Origin: Takakia lepidozioides
Lineage: Eukaryota > Streptophyta > Takakiopsida > Takakiales > Takakiaceae
Reading direction: 5' to 3'
DNA length: 64,000 bases
Assembly: GCA_030704615.1 (NCBI GenBank)
Contig: CM060731.1
Span: 9,798,001 to 9,862,000 of the forward strand
Positions 43,303 to 55,278 of this stretch are shown in pieces; positions within the stretch are counted from its first letter, which is position 1, and each line of letters starts with the position of its first letter. Under the pieces are notes generated by a model. It made no database searches and was not told the DNA's origin. It saw only the letters and a list, made by a program, of their open reading frames with translations. The translations under genes and the position numbers were made by a program.

Positions 43303-46300
43303 TGTGCCTTTAAGATTTTAACCAAAACACAATACCCCTTGCTATGAGACAAACAGACCTCACTGTTCTTTGGTAAGCTTTTTAGTCACTGAATGTGGCA
43401 TGATGCACTCATCTAGGTAGACCACCACATTTATGTACAGCATAACAAGAAATTTGGCATTTGTCTTCTCCAGTTGAGCTTTGTGCAGACCTCACTATTG
43501 TTAGTTGTGCGAAGACTGCCTTCTTGCAGGCACTTCCGCCCCTCAGAGGTGGACTCCCCCAGACTTATCTGTCAATGAGTGGTATGTCTTTGTTCTTGAA
43601 GGGTCCAATCACAGTCCCGAAGAACATAGAGGCATCGAAGAGTCTTAAGGTTAGATAGCTGGCCTTAGGAGAGGAATATATTTGGCAAGTTGCTGTCGCG
43701 GTGAGCAGTGTTCCAATTGCCTTGTACTATATTGAGGAAACCTACTGTTCCTTTGTAGAACAATTCTACTGCTCTGATATGCCAACAAGGAACCTGAAAC
43801 AATATAAATGGAGTAGAATGTACAGGGAAGGCTTGTGGCCCAGGCCACCCTTCAGCCAAAATGGATGTGATGATACTGACATTCCTCCGCTAGCCCGTAG
43901 TTGACCAGACCCAGGCTTCTCATCATAAACTGTCATCCTACCAGAATCTCGACTCCCATCTTCAAAACTCAATGGAGCTCCAATGCTGACCCCAGAATTA
44001 GAGCCATACTCTGATAGCCCATCCACCAGTTCCCATTGTGCTTAGGCGTTCTATGGTTATTGCTTGGCCTGCATGCAGAGACCACCTAGAACATAAACCT
44101 AAAGCAGCTCCAAAAAGCATATTGTTGAGGAATGCAGATATAAACTTATCCTAAAATCTTCCCTCTCTCTTTCCCCTTAGGTAGACAAGTAGTGCTGGAA
44201 TAGCCTGGGTGTTTTCTAACATGATGTCTATACCAAGTCTCCCGCCAACACCCCAATTCCCTTTCTCCAGATTTTTGCTGACTGTGAGTGAGCACTTTGT
44301 GATTCTTGGTTGAGTTTCCATTTCCATACCCTGGTAGTCGAAACCCCACACCTAGCTCCAGCCAGGTTAATACTCCCGAACAAAACATTGCCGTCAAGGT
44401 TGTCGATTGTCAAGTGTTGTAAGGCACAGTCAGTATTTGTACATCTCTCCCTGCCCTTTACCCATCCCACTGTGGGATTGTGGCTCATCACTCTGCAATG
44501 CTTAGGTAGGACAGTAATGTCTATGATAAAGCCCTCTGAGCTTATGAGCAGGGAGCAGTTTGCATCTATTTTCAATTTTCGATTCTTTGTGCGGTATGAG
44601 CCAGCCCTAACCAGATCCCAAACCAGGTGGGTATCGACCCCCCAAAAAGAGTGCCCCACAGACAAAGCCATGCAAATTCAGTAACTCCCTCTCATGTAAT
44701 GAACGTAAGAAGATAACATCCACTCTACATTCCTCAGCCTGAGTCCTCATGAACTGCCCAAAGTGACTTTCAACAGGAAAAGTCAAGTAGGATCTGCTGA
44801 GTGTGAAGCCATGTAACCCCCACAAAGAACTGTGTGTGTGGAAGAATTCCTCTACAGATGGTTGAGTAGGCACAGAAGACAGTTTGAATCAAATGTGAAC
44901 AGCTTGCTTTGAATAAGAATCCAAAGTCTTGGAATCATCGAATTCAACAAGCCCATGCAACTCAAATTGTAAATAAGAATATGAACACTACTAACAACTG
45001 TTTTACAGCTCGATTGACTAACTTACTGCTCAGCGACCAGCAAATCATCTCTTGAACATCGCTTCACAACACTCTGGAATACAGAGAATCTTGATCTGAT
45101 GAAAGCAGGAATCTGTTCATCAAGTATATCTAATTTGGGCTAATCTAGAAGGCCGAATCTTTTGAGCAAAATTAGAGGGTCGCTCAAGTCGACTGCACAG
45201 AATTCCAGAAACTGCAGAACACTGATGAGGAACAGGCCACCCAGTCCGGACGATTGGAGAGGCCACTCATAAGTAGTTGCTTTCCGCAAAGCTTGTGACT
45301 TTTCTCGCAGGTCAGTTCTTATCACTTGGGACCCTTCAATTTCCCAGCATTTGAAGTCGAATCTGCAGGAGTCAATCATATTTGGGCATCCGAGGACAGA
45401 GATGATGCCTCTGATGATGCCTCAAAGAGGACAAAATTTGTTGATGGGATCACGTTGAATGGACGGCTCATAGGCGCTTAGAGGCACACCCACGTAACGT
45501 TGAACGCCCCCTGATGTTGCTCGGGGGATTTTCGTTGCGATTGAGTCCATGTTCCTGTCTTGAAAGGGAAGACAAAAGCTGGTGCCAACGAGCTGATTGC
45601 CTGTTCGTGTCTCTATTGGACTATTAATACACATGGGAACGTGGACTTTGATTCTCCAGTTTGGTTGAATCTCTCTCTCCTGCTGAGGAAAATGTATAGC
45701 TGTACACTTACAAGTCAACAACCTAATTGAGGTGTGACTTGAAGAAAAATAAATCTCAAATCAATGTGGTAAATAGTCCTGCAACATGCTGCCCAGGACT
45801 CAAATCTGACCCTCTCATACGCATTTTAGCACGCTCTCAGAAACCATAAAGGATCTGACAGCGACAGAAAGCGATGCTCACCAAGAGAGCTTCAAGAGAT
45901 CTGTTGCAAAGCTAGTACTTCATAGTCCTTTAGAGGAATGTAAACCAATTCCGCAGTTATCAATTGCAGAGCTTGGGTGCCCATCAATAGTGCCCCACCC
46001 GTAACTAACCGTCCTTTGGTGAAATTGAAATTCTTGTAACATTGGGACAAGAGAGGATGCACAACAGACCACATCCTGACAGAGACACACGAGCTGTCAA
46101 AACAAAGAGCAACTGTGTCAGAGAGACACGAGTTTGCTACTTACGAGACTGTGAGCTCTGCAGGGAGATGAGCACAAGATACTCTGAAGGAGAGACAGAC
46201 TCAAGTGGCTATCTATACTCTGGCAGCCAAGGGTATCAACTCCTCCCTCGAACGGGGAATTTTTCGGAATCTGCCCGAATCAATAGCCCCATATGAGCAG

Positions 46301-46829
46301 AAGAAAGTGATCACAATTGACAAATTGGCACGTTCTATGCAGGGTTACACCAAAATGCGGAACTGTTTCAATTGGAGAACAGAGTTCAGGTTTCTCTTCA
46401 TGAATGCGATCTAGACGATCTTTAGATCTCAACTTCCACAATTCAGTAGAGATCCTTTAGCTGGCGATTCATGACTCCCGAGGGTTGCATATTTCTGCAT
46501 CTGCCAAGACAAAAGTTGCTCAACGGTCAGACCGAGGGGATAGCTGAGAGTGGGTCACTGATCTGACGCAGCAGTTTGTGTGTCGATCAAGGATTGCACA
46601 AGAGTGGAAGGATCACGTGCCTGATCTCGTGCACCATGCCCGTGTGTCCTGTGTCGATAAGCTCTGCATGCAGAATAGCGTGATCTTTCCGGATTATTTT
46701 GGGAAGTCTACGATAAATTCAGGTGGGTTGTTGACTGTACTCGTGCGACGTGAGACATCATATGCCGTAGGCCATACACCCCACTCCTGGTTTGGGCAGA
46801 ACAAGAAGGAGTAGGCACTACCTTTGTGA
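43303..46829. other. transposon debris, no intact gene
   Basis: Minus-strand 44873-44607 reads like the start of a LINE endonuclease (FMRTQAEECRVDVIFLRSL followed by HERELLNLHGF). Minus-strand 46074-45892 (HPLLSQCYKNFNFTKGRLV) resembles an RT finger segment. Their order shows they are separate fragments. Other ORFs in the region show nothing recognisable. Confidence 0.4.
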
Positions 46830-47520
46830 GGAGCTTACTCTGGACAGTAGTGGGACTTGGCTTGATGGCTTTCCAGATTTCCTCTAGAAAGCCCTTGTGT
46901 ATGAACTGCCCAGCAATTAGACCCCAAGAGGGCCAGGGCTTCAGTCTCAGCCTCCAGATTTTGGAAGTGAATAGAGAGCCACAGGGACAATTCTTGATGG
47001 TCAATGAGAATGCCCGGGGCATTGTATCAGAAAATGGATAGAGGGCTTCTTTCCCCTTTTTCATGTATACATATATATTGCTTTCAGGCCACACATCTAG
47101 CATTGACAATCTCCCTTATTTGTTTTTTGTTCAAAAGTAGATTCCCTTGTGGTGAGTTTAAAGTTTCAGTCAGTGCCAAGGGTAGGCCCTTCAGACCATC
47201 AGCTGCACTGGAAGGGTCAGTTCTACCTTTTTCCACCAGGACTTGGCCTGTTTAACAGGGCTTTCTTGCCTCCAAGAGATAAGAGTCAATCACTCTAGAG
47301 TATCTGGATTTTAGAATGTGATTCAACTGACCCCGCCATCTGGCCTTGAACTCACCACATCAAGAGCTCAAGGGTGGTAAGCCAAGCTCTCCCTTAACAG
47401 CCGCGTTAGCTGTTCTAGAGCATGCTAACACGCTCTCTTTGAGAGCCCACACAGCAGATGCGAACTCCAAGGTAGCATTAACATTGCAAAGCACGGTCCT
47501 TTTAACTGTAGTATTCATCC
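46830..47520 (-). mobile_element. decayed LINE C-terminal fragment
   Basis: Minus-strand frames give ATLEFASAVWALKE and SRTANAAVKGELGLPPLSS near 47480-47380, then HKGFLEEIWKAI near 46870. These match the fragments at 28310 and 47720 in order but with frame breaks. Confidence 0.6.
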
Positions 47521-47548
47521 CTCTCCCCTAGAAACATTGAACCACTTT

Positions 47549-47662
47549 AGAATGTACTCATAAGACATTGTTTGCTGTAGCCTTGTGGCCATTGACCCCG
47601 CGCTCAGTTTGAACAGAACACGGGAAAGAGACTACCTTTGTCAGGGGCTGATACCGGTAGTA
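47549..47662 (+). repeat. dispersed repeat, copy 2 of 3
   Basis: AGAATGTACTCATAAGACAT and the following 90 bp match, inverted, about 57365-57466. The first 40 bp also match 9957-9993. Homology ends near TACCGGTAGTATGACTT. Confidence 0.6.
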
Positions 47663-47719
47663 TGACTTACCTTTGGAACCAACAATTCTGGATCAAGTGT
47701 TACCTCTCTCTCTCACACT

Positions 47720-48140
47720 TTCATTTCTTTCAGTCTCTCTAAAGTGGGGCCTGCTGGTCTGGTCTATCCACATGAAATGGACCTGGCAAAGTAAAATTTT
47801 CCACCCTCGGCACTAGACTGAAATTTAAACTCAGGGCGGGAAACCTACCTTTGAACAGCAAACAGAAGCAGAGAGGGAAGGGGGATTGCAAATGCGTTGT
47901 GTGGCAACCTGAAGACAATATTCACTTTCTGATTCTTTGTCCTGGGTACTCCCACCAGAGAGACGTCCTCTTCAGATCAATCAAGGGAATTGTGCGTGAG
48001 CCTCTGTTTACCAGCTTTGAAAGTCTTGAGGCTGAGCCAAAAGCCCAGGCCCTTTGGGGGCCTAGTTATTGGGCAAACCACACACAGCAGATTGATGCTT
48101 GTGTAAAGGGATTTCTAGAGGATATCTGGAAAAACTGAAA
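47720..48140 (+). mobile_element. LINE C-terminal fragment
   Basis: Starts near LGTRLKFKLRAGNLP. A 95-codon frame from 47851 holds a Cys/His block (CKCVVWQPEDNIHFLILCPG) and ends QQIDACVKGFLEDIWKN at a natural stop. The closest relative here is the fragment at 56740-57340. Confidence 0.65.
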
Positions 48141-48572
48141 ATCTGAGATGTGCTCTCCAGGCTGTAATTCAGCTGGGATGCTGACTTCTGGGCTGTTTTG
48201 GGAGATAAGTCCTGGGACTTCAGTCTTAATCCTTCAAATGAAAATTTTGTATCCTCAGCTTCCTATTGTGGAGGTGTTCCACCACATGATGTCAGGCCCT
48301 TCAACTAGAAAATTTGGTTTAATAAAATCTAACCAAATGGAAATATGCATTTTGTTTCACAGAGAGCTTAGCACGTGACTGCTCTTAGAGTTTGACCTTC
48401 TAGTTTCATATGACTGGCTAAGTCCCTAAGATTGGCAGGACTTAGACTGTCATCGAATGAAATAATCATCAGTTTCATTTTTACTAGTTGATTGAATGAT
48501 GGTGAACAAATACTGACTCTTTCTTCCCTCACCTTTGAAGGGCCACCCAGCATTTCATGCCTGTCACTTGTT

Positions 48573-50489
48573 TCACCAGTAATCCCCACAAGAACACAAC
48601 CCACCTTGGAAGTGGTGAAAGCGGCTGGCATCCCGTACAACCACTGCCCGCTCAACAATCTTCGAGATGAACTTTGTGGCATTGTGGCAGTCACCACAAA
48701 CCCGAAGGTTCTTGATCACATGGATTGGCATCCCAGAGGGTGTGTTGATGAGCCCGAAAGCAATTGCAAGCTTCTCACTATGGTGGCAAAGAGACAGTTC
48801 CTTTTGCTCCTCCTCCAAGTCATGCAAAACAAAGCGTGTGTCAGGTACATACCCTGCCTCTTTCATCTGACCAGACAATCTCTTCAGCTCAGAATGGATT
48901 TCCTCAATTTGGGGATGCAGTTTGTCATCTACAACGAATGTATGCAACTGGTTGTCGACCTCAATGGAGCTGCACCCTGGCTCCTTTCGGACACCTCTTT
49001 CCTCCATCATTTTTCTCACCTTTGCTGTATCATCCCACCTGCCAGCCGCAGCATAGATGTTCGATAGCAGCACATAAGCTGAAGGGTTCTGTGGATCACT
49101 CTCAAGAACGTTTTTGGCTGCACGTTCTGCTACTTCCACACAGCCATGAACTCTGCAGGCAGCAAGCAAGGCCCTCCACACCCCAGCATCTGGTTTGATT
49201 GGCATTTGGTTAACCAAATCCTCAGCCTTATCCACTCTCCCTGCACGGCCAAGAAGGTCCACCATGCAACCAAAATGCTCCAATGCAGGAGCGAGGCCAT
49301 GATCTTGACTCATGGAATCAAAGTAGTGGCAGCCCTCATCCACCAGGCCCACATGGCTACATGCAGAAAGAAGAGATATAAAGGTGACACTGTCTGGCTT
49401 CAAGCCTTCCTGCTGCATTTGTTCAAATAGTTGGAGAACCTCCCTACAACACCCATGCTGACCAGATCCTGCAATCATCACACTCCATGAGACCAAATCT
49501 CGTTCAGACATACTGCCGAACACCTGCCGTGCATCATTCACACTCCCACATTTGGAATACATGTTCACAAGGGCATTCTCCAAATTAATATCTAACACAA
49601 TTCCAGCTTTCATGATGTCAGCATGGACCCTCTTGCCCTTTTTCAGGGCTCCTAAGCTAGTGCATGCATTGAGCATGCAAATGAATGATATCCTGTTGGG
49701 TTTCACTCCTTTGAGTTGCATTTGCTCATAGAGCTCAAAAGCCTCCGTACCACACCCATGCTGGGCATATCCTGTAATCATGGCATTCCATGAGACCACA
49801 TTGCGTTGAGACATACCATCAAACACTTGGCGTGCTTCCTTCATGTTTGCACATTTGGCGTACATGTCAGCAAGGGCAGTCTCCAGAATGATATTTGGTC
49901 CAATTCCAGCTTTGGTGATGTCAATGTGGATCTCTTTTCCCTTTTCCAGAACTCCTAACCTGGCACACGCATTGAGGACACAAATCAAGGTAACCTCGTT
50001 GGGTGTGACCCCATTCTGTTGCATTTCTTCATAGATCTTGAGAGCCTCCCTACTACACCCATGCTTGACATATCCTGCTATCATTATAGTCCATGTAAAC
50101 AGTGACCGTTCAGGCATTCTGTCAAACACGTGGCGTGCATCCATCACACTCCCACACTTCGCATACATGTTGACAAGGGTGTTCAATAGGAAGATTTTTG
50201 GCTTGAAACCATTTCGTATAATGTGGGAGTGCACCTGTTTTCCCTCTGCAAGGTCATTCCTGTTGATGCACTCCTGCAAGAGACATACGTAAGTATTGGA
50301 GTCTGCCCTGCCTTGTTGGTTCAAGATGTGCAGTGCCTCTTTCAGTTGACCTGCCTTACATAACCTCCTCACATCCCTTCGAGTACCAGCAGTGTTCATT
50401 TTTACTCCCACACTTGCTCCTCTTTCATACGTAGGGGTGCTTCCAGTCTGATGCCCAATGAACAACTGTGCCTGATCCAACCATGCCAT
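48573..50489 (-). CDS. DYW-class PPR RNA-editing factor, 638 aa
   Basis: A single uninterrupted exon from ATG at 50489. The N-terminus (about 60 residues) is followed by PLS-type PPR triplets (for example LVNMYAKCGSVMDARHVF, NVVSWNAMITGYAQHG), the terminal E-type motifs, and a full DYW domain of about 135 residues. The PG box (KEPGCSSIEV), the deaminase HxE (HHSEKLA), CxxCH (VCGDCH) and the C-terminal GDYW are all present, so the cytidine-deaminase site looks intact. Family members edit C to U at specific plastid or mitochondrial transcripts. It is short for the family (about 10 to 12 PPR motifs). It is divergent from the PPR gene at 52498, with a 2.0-kb gap, and it resembles the left-edge PPR gene. 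Organelle targeting cannot be determined by eye. Confidence 0.93.
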   Translation of the reverse strand: MAWLDQAQLFIGHQTGSTPTYERGASVGVKMNTAGTRRDVRRLCKAGQLKEALHILNQQGRADSNTYVCLLQECINRNDLAEGKQVHSHIIRNGFKPKIFLLNTLVNMYAKCGSVMDARHVFDRMPERSLFTWTIMIAGYVKHGCSREALKIYEEMQQNGVTPNEVTLICVLNACARLGVLEKGKEIHIDITKAGIGPNIILETALADMYAKCANMKEARQVFDGMSQRNVVSWNAMITGYAQHGCGTEAFELYEQMQLKGVKPNRISFICMLNACTSLGALKKGKRVHADIMKAGIVLDINLENALVNMYSKCGSVNDARQVFGSMSERDLVSWSVMIAGSGQHGCCREVLQLFEQMQQEGLKPDSVTFISLLSACSHVGLVDEGCHYFDSMSQDHGLAPALEHFGCMVDLLGRAGRVDKAEDLVNQMPIKPDAGVWRALLAACRVHGCVEVAERAAKNVLESDPQNPSAYVLLSNIYAAAGRWDDTAKVRKMMEERGVRKEPGCSSIEVDNQLHTFVVDDKLHPQIEEIHSELKRLSGQMKEAGYVPDTRFVLHDLEEEQKELSLCHHSEKLAIAFGLINTPSGMPIHVIKNLRVCGDCHNATKFISKIVERAVVVRDASRFHHFQGGLCSCGDYW

Positions 50490-52497
50490 CCTGCATGACT
50501 CAGAACTCTTAGTTGATCATCTTTATTCTCAACCATACTCTCAACAGGTATAGTTAATCTCAACAATCTCTTCAATGAGGACAGGCTTCTTGCCACATAT
50601 TAACAGGTCCAACACTTCTGCAGTCCTGCACCATAAGATTAAACTGTACCAGTTCCATCTGTTTGACTTGGAATCCATCGCCAGATTGTTCTTGATCTGG
50701 TACCATGGCAGCTACCCTTGCTTTCATCCAAGAAGGGTTCACGATCCAACGGACCTCATTTATGTGCTTATGCCTGAAATATGGTGATCTTCGACTTCTC
50801 TGTGACAACTGTGAGAGGAAATGTGAGAAGTGAAGTTATGATTAGGACCAATTTGCAATCCAGTTCCAGTGAATTGAATGGTGATTGATGGGATGTTGTC
50901 GACATCATACCATAAAGTGGTTCCTTGATGTCATTAAGGATTATACCAGTTTTGTTTTCTCAATGAAACACAGAAGTAACACATGAGGGTGTTGTTGCAC
51001 TGCCCAGTGAGGGACAAAGGGCAGAAGAGATAGAGAGCCGAGGGAGGAAGAGGAACAAGAGCTCCTGGCGGCAAGCTCTCAACAACAAGCTTTTAGTTAC
51101 GATAAAGCTGAAACGAAAGAGTACCGCAAAATTTGTGGTGAACGCAGCGTCGAATAGAGCGGACAACATAGAGCTGTGAGCTGTTGGGGTTGGCTTTCAT
51201 GGACTTGTCGCAGGCCGGGACCCTGTGATGTAACTTCAATACAGCATTTTTTCTTCCGCTCTCCTCCATTACGAGCAACCAAGAGCCTTCAGCATTACAG
51301 AAAGAAGATGAGGAACATCATTCCGCAGACGGGACACTACAGAAAGGAAAGAGGATGTGAGAAATGAGAACAACCAACTAATTACCCGTCCAAGTTCTAT
51401 CTGAGGTCCGTGTGTATTTGAACACGGCCCAACACTGAAAATAACCATGTAGGATGTAGGTCTTTGACTGACTTTGTAAGGTTGCCTGGAGTATGTAAGG
51501 TACGTGGGAGGGGCCTTGCCGTCAGGAAGCTGTTGGTAAAGCTCTGGCTTTTCAGCTGCACCCTGGTGGTTTTTCCAGACCAAAATCTCCAGACTACAGA
51601 CATAAGCAGCTTACACAAGAGGTCCTTTGTGTTGGACGGATACTAGAGTGCGGTGCTAATCTGGCGTGGACAGTGGTGCTCCTTCGGAAGCTTGAAGATG
51701 AAAGTGAGAATGACTAATCCTGGGGGTTGCACAGACCAATCCAAGATCATCGAACTCAACGTAAGCAGTGTGCAAAAGCGGTCCTTGGGCTTGGGGGTTG
51801 GTTGAATCCTCCTTGGGTGGATGAAAAGCGAGCTGCTGCCATGACAAAATGTCAAGCACCAGGGGGTGAGGACACCCTTCTTCGACACATTTAAGCTTGT
51901 GTTTCTTGGCTTGTTAGATTCCTCCCTATGTTCTTCTAAATCATCGATACTGTTAGTTAACTATTCCTCGCGTGCTTCAAGTGTTTTTGACATGCTACTG
52001 CCATTGGTTTTGTAGGCAAATATCCAAGTATCGGAAATAGAGATGAGGAGAAGTTTTGGAAGGAATATTTTTCAAATTCCAGTCATGGGTGGGACAATCG
52101 AAGCAGAAAGGTGAACGGCTTTATGTTAAAGCAGAAGCAGACAACTAGATACTTTGAAATTTTTGTTCTTGTAAATTGTCATCCTCCCTTACCCACCACT
52201 CAACAGTTACAATGGCCAATTGCTGACAGGACTTTAACATGTGCGGAGGGAGAGAGGTGGTAGGGTGTTTTCTAGGTAACATTTTGATTGTCATTGGCTA
52301 CAAGCAGCAAAGGGTCTATATATTATACTTGTTGAGGCAGGGATGCAGTGTGGGTGCAGATCCATGTGCGAGGACCGAAGTTCAAGCACAAGAGTACCCA
52401 TGAGGCACTGTTGGTTGATAAGTGCAAGAAACCTGTATGGGTGGATGGTCAACGGGAACCAGGAGCAGCACCATTGATAAAACCAGGCACCTCCGCC
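50490..52497. promoter_or_regulatory. intergenic region between two divergent PPR genes
   Basis: It separates two head-to-head PPR genes and must hold both promoters. A TATA-like TCTATATATTATAC lies at about 52314-52327, some 170 bp before the right gene's ATG. The frame of the right gene is open back to 52336 but without an ATG. I see no other gene. The ORFs around 51000-51890 overlap and lack motifs. Confidence 0.4.
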
Positions 52498-55278
52498 ATG
52501 ACCACTTCATCTGAAAAAGGATCAATTGAGGGATTCCAAAAGATGTCTTCCAGCACTTGTAGGTATGTGAGGACACTATGTGAGGCAGGACAATTGAAAG
52601 AGGCTCTGCACATTTTGAATCAAGGAGACATTTCTGCAGACTCCGATACTTATGTCTGTCTCTTGCATAAATGCATCAAGATGAGAGGCTTAGCAGCGGG
52701 AAAGCAGGTGCACTCCCACATTATGCAAAGTAAATTTAAGCCCAATCTGTTTCTATATAACACAATTGTCAACATGTATGTGAAGTGCGGGAGCATCACA
52801 GATGCACACCGAGTGTTTGACAAAATGCCTGAACGAAATATATTTTCGTGGACCATAATGATGGCAGGGTATGCCAAGCATGGGTGTGGTAGGAATGCAT
52901 TGGAGACGTATGAGCTAATGATACAGGATGGGGTGATGCCCGACCAGGCCACGCTTGTTTGCGTTCTCAGGGCGTGTGCCAGTCTGGTGGACCTGGACAA
53001 GGGTAAAGAGGTCCATGTTGACATCATGAAAGCTGGAATTGTACCAAATATCGTTCTGGACACTGCCCTTCTGCACATGTATGCCAAATGTGGGAGCATC
53101 AAGGATGCAAAGGCAGTGTTTGACAAAATGGCCAAACGAAATGTGGTATCATGGAATGCGATGATCACAGGATATGCCCAACATGGGTGTTGGATGGAGG
53201 CTTGGCATACCTATGAGCAAATGATGCTGGAAGGGGTGAAGCCTGACCAGGTCACATTTGTTTGTGTTTGCAATGTGTGTGCTAGCCTGGCATCTCTGGA
53301 AAAGGGCAAAGAGGTCCATGATGAAATGAGGAAAGCTAGAATTGCACCAAATATTATGTTGGACACTACCCTCGTGGACATGTATGCCAAATGTGGGAGC
53401 ATCGAGGATGCAAAGAGAGTGTTTGACAATATGCCTAAACGGAATGTGGTGTCATGGAGTGTGATGATCGCAGGATATGCCCAGCATGGGTGTGGGATGG
53501 AGGCTTTGGAGACATATGAGCAAATGATGCGGGAAGGAGTGAAGCCCGACCAGGTCACGCTCATTTCCGTTTGCAATGCATGTGCTAGCCTGGCATCCCT
53601 GGAAAAGGGCAAGGAGGTCCATGCTGACATCAAGAAAGCTGGAATTGAGCCAAATATCATCTTGGACACTGCCCTCGTTGACATGTATGCCAAATGTGGG
53701 AGCATGGAGAATGCCAAGGGAGTGTTCAACAATATGGCTGAACGAAATGTGGTATCATGGAGTGTGATGATCGCAGGATATGCCCAGCAACGCTGCGGGA
53801 TTGAGTCTTTGCAAACCTATGAACAAATGATCCAGGAAGGGGTTAAACCTGACCAGGTCACCTTTGCTTGTGTTTGCAATGCCTGTGGTAGCTTGGCAGC
53901 CCTGGAAAAGGGCAAAGAGGTCCATACTGATATCATGAAAGCTGGCATTGTGCCGGATGTCATTCTAAACACTGCCCTCGTGGACATGTATGCCAAGTGT
54001 GGGAGCATCAAGGATGCAAAGGGGGTGTTTGACATTATGGCTGAACGAGATGTGGTGTCATGGAGTGCATTGATTGCAGGATATGCCCAACATGGGTGTG
54101 GCATGGAGGCTTTGGAGACATATGAGCAAATGATTCGGGAAGGGGTGCAGCCTAACCAGGTCACATTTGTTTGTGTTTGCAATGTGTGTGCCAGACTGGC
54201 AGTGCTTGAAAAGGGCAAAGAAGTCCATGCTGGCATCATGAAAGCTGGAATTGCACCAGATGTCATTCTGCACACCGCCCTTGTGGACATGTATGCGAAA
54301 TGCGGGAGCATCAAGGATGCAAGGGGCATCTTTGACAGGATGGCTAAACGGGATGTGCTCTCATGGAATGTGATGATTGCAGGATACGCCAAGCATGGTT
54401 ATCAAAGGGAGGCCCTGCAAGTATTTGAAGGAATGCAAGAGGAAGGCTTGATGCCGGATAGTATCACCTTTATATGTGTTCTTTCTGCATGTAGCCATGT
54501 TGGCCTAGTCGATGAAGGCAAACACTACTTTGATTCCCTAAGTCAAGATTATAGCATCACCCCTACAGTGGAGCACTTTGGTTGCATGGTAGACCTTCTT
54601 GGCCGTGCAGGGCGATTGGATGAGGCCGAGGATTTCATTATCAAAATGCCAATCAAACCCAATGTTCTGGTGTGGAAGGTCTTGCTTGGTGCTTGCCGAA
54701 TTCATGGCAATTTGGATGTGGCAGAACGTGCGGCAAAATCCATCCTCAAGTGGGATCGAGAGGATGCTGCAACTTATGTGTTGCTATCCAACATCTATGC
54801 AGCAGCTGGCAGGTGGGATGACACTGCAACAGTGAGAAGAATGATGAAGGTAAGAGATGTCAAAAAGGAGCCAGGTTGCTGCATCATAGAGGTTGGTGCG
54901 GGGGTGCACACATTCGTAGTAGATGATAAATTGCATCCTGAAATTGACGAAGTCCATGCTGAGCTGAGAAGGTTGTCTGGGCGGATGAAGGAGGCCGGGT
55001 ACGTGCGGGACGCCCGCTTTGTATTTACTGATGTGAAGGAGGGGCAAAAGGAATATTCTCTTTGCCACCACAGTGAAATGCTGGCCATTGCTTTTGGGCT
55101 GATCAACACTGAGCCCGGGACACCTCTCCATGTCATCAAGAACCTTTGGGTGTGCGGAGACTGCCACATGGCCACCAAGTTCATCTCAAAGATTGTTGGG
55201 CGAATAATAGTCATACGGGACGCCAATTGCTTTCACCACTTCGAAGATGGGCTTTGTTCTTGTGGGGCGTACTGGTGA
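52498..55278 (+). CDS. DYW-class PPR protein with homogenised repeats, 926 aa
   Basis: One exon from ATG at 52498 (MTTSSEKGS). The frame extends 5' to 52336 without an ATG. After YVRTLCEAGQLKEALHILNQ come five very similar 101-residue PLS units beginning near 52840, 53140, 53443, 53746 and 54049 (each with GYAQHG or similar, EGVKPDQVTF, LEKGKEVH, LVDMYAKCGS), then a sixth, the E-type motifs and a DYW domain. The deaminase signatures HHSEMLA and CGDCH are intact, so RNA C-to-U editing in an organelle is the expected role. Two deviations stand out: the C-terminus is GAYW rather than GDYW, and the usual GYVPD reads GYVRD. The repeat homogeneity points to recent internal duplication or gene conversion. 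Confidence 0.93.
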   Translation: MTTSSEKGSIEGFQKMSSSTCRYVRTLCEAGQLKEALHILNQGDISADSDTYVCLLHKCIKMRGLAAGKQVHSHIMQSKFKPNLFLYNTIVNMYVKCGSITDAHRVFDKMPERNIFSWTIMMAGYAKHGCGRNALETYELMIQDGVMPDQATLVCVLRACASLVDLDKGKEVHVDIMKAGIVPNIVLDTALLHMYAKCGSIKDAKAVFDKMAKRNVVSWNAMITGYAQHGCWMEAWHTYEQMMLEGVKPDQVTFVCVCNVCASLASLEKGKEVHDEMRKARIAPNIMLDTTLVDMYAKCGSIEDAKRVFDNMPKRNVVSWSVMIAGYAQHGCGMEALETYEQMMREGVKPDQVTLISVCNACASLASLEKGKEVHADIKKAGIEPNIILDTALVDMYAKCGSMENAKGVFNNMAERNVVSWSVMIAGYAQQRCGIESLQTYEQMIQEGVKPDQVTFACVCNACGSLAALEKGKEVHTDIMKAGIVPDVILNTALVDMYAKCGSIKDAKGVFDIMAERDVVSWSALIAGYAQHGCGMEALETYEQMIREGVQPNQVTFVCVCNVCARLAVLEKGKEVHAGIMKAGIAPDVILHTALVDMYAKCGSIKDARGIFDRMAKRDVLSWNVMIAGYAKHGYQREALQVFEGMQEEGLMPDSITFICVLSACSHVGLVDEGKHYFDSLSQDYSITPTVEHFGCMVDLLGRAGRLDEAEDFIIKMPIKPNVLVWKVLLGACRIHGNLDVAERAAKSILKWDREDAATYVLLSNIYAAAGRWDDTATVRRMMKVRDVKKEPGCCIIEVGAGVHTFVVDDKLHPEIDEVHAELRRLSGRMKEAGYVRDARFVFTDVKEGQKEYSLCHHSEMLAIAFGLINTEPGTPLHVIKNLWVCGDCHMATKFISKIVGRIIVIRDANCFHHFEDGLCSCGAYW

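Noticed and set aside
52348-52497. N-terminal extension of the right PPR gene
   Set aside because: The open frame begins at a GTG. The first in-frame ATG is at 52498, so the extension was not annotated as coding.
52650-54392. Several 170-190-codon minus-strand ORFs under the PPR gene
   Set aside because: They are antisense shadows of the PPR repeats. The plus frame carries the PPR and DYW motifs.
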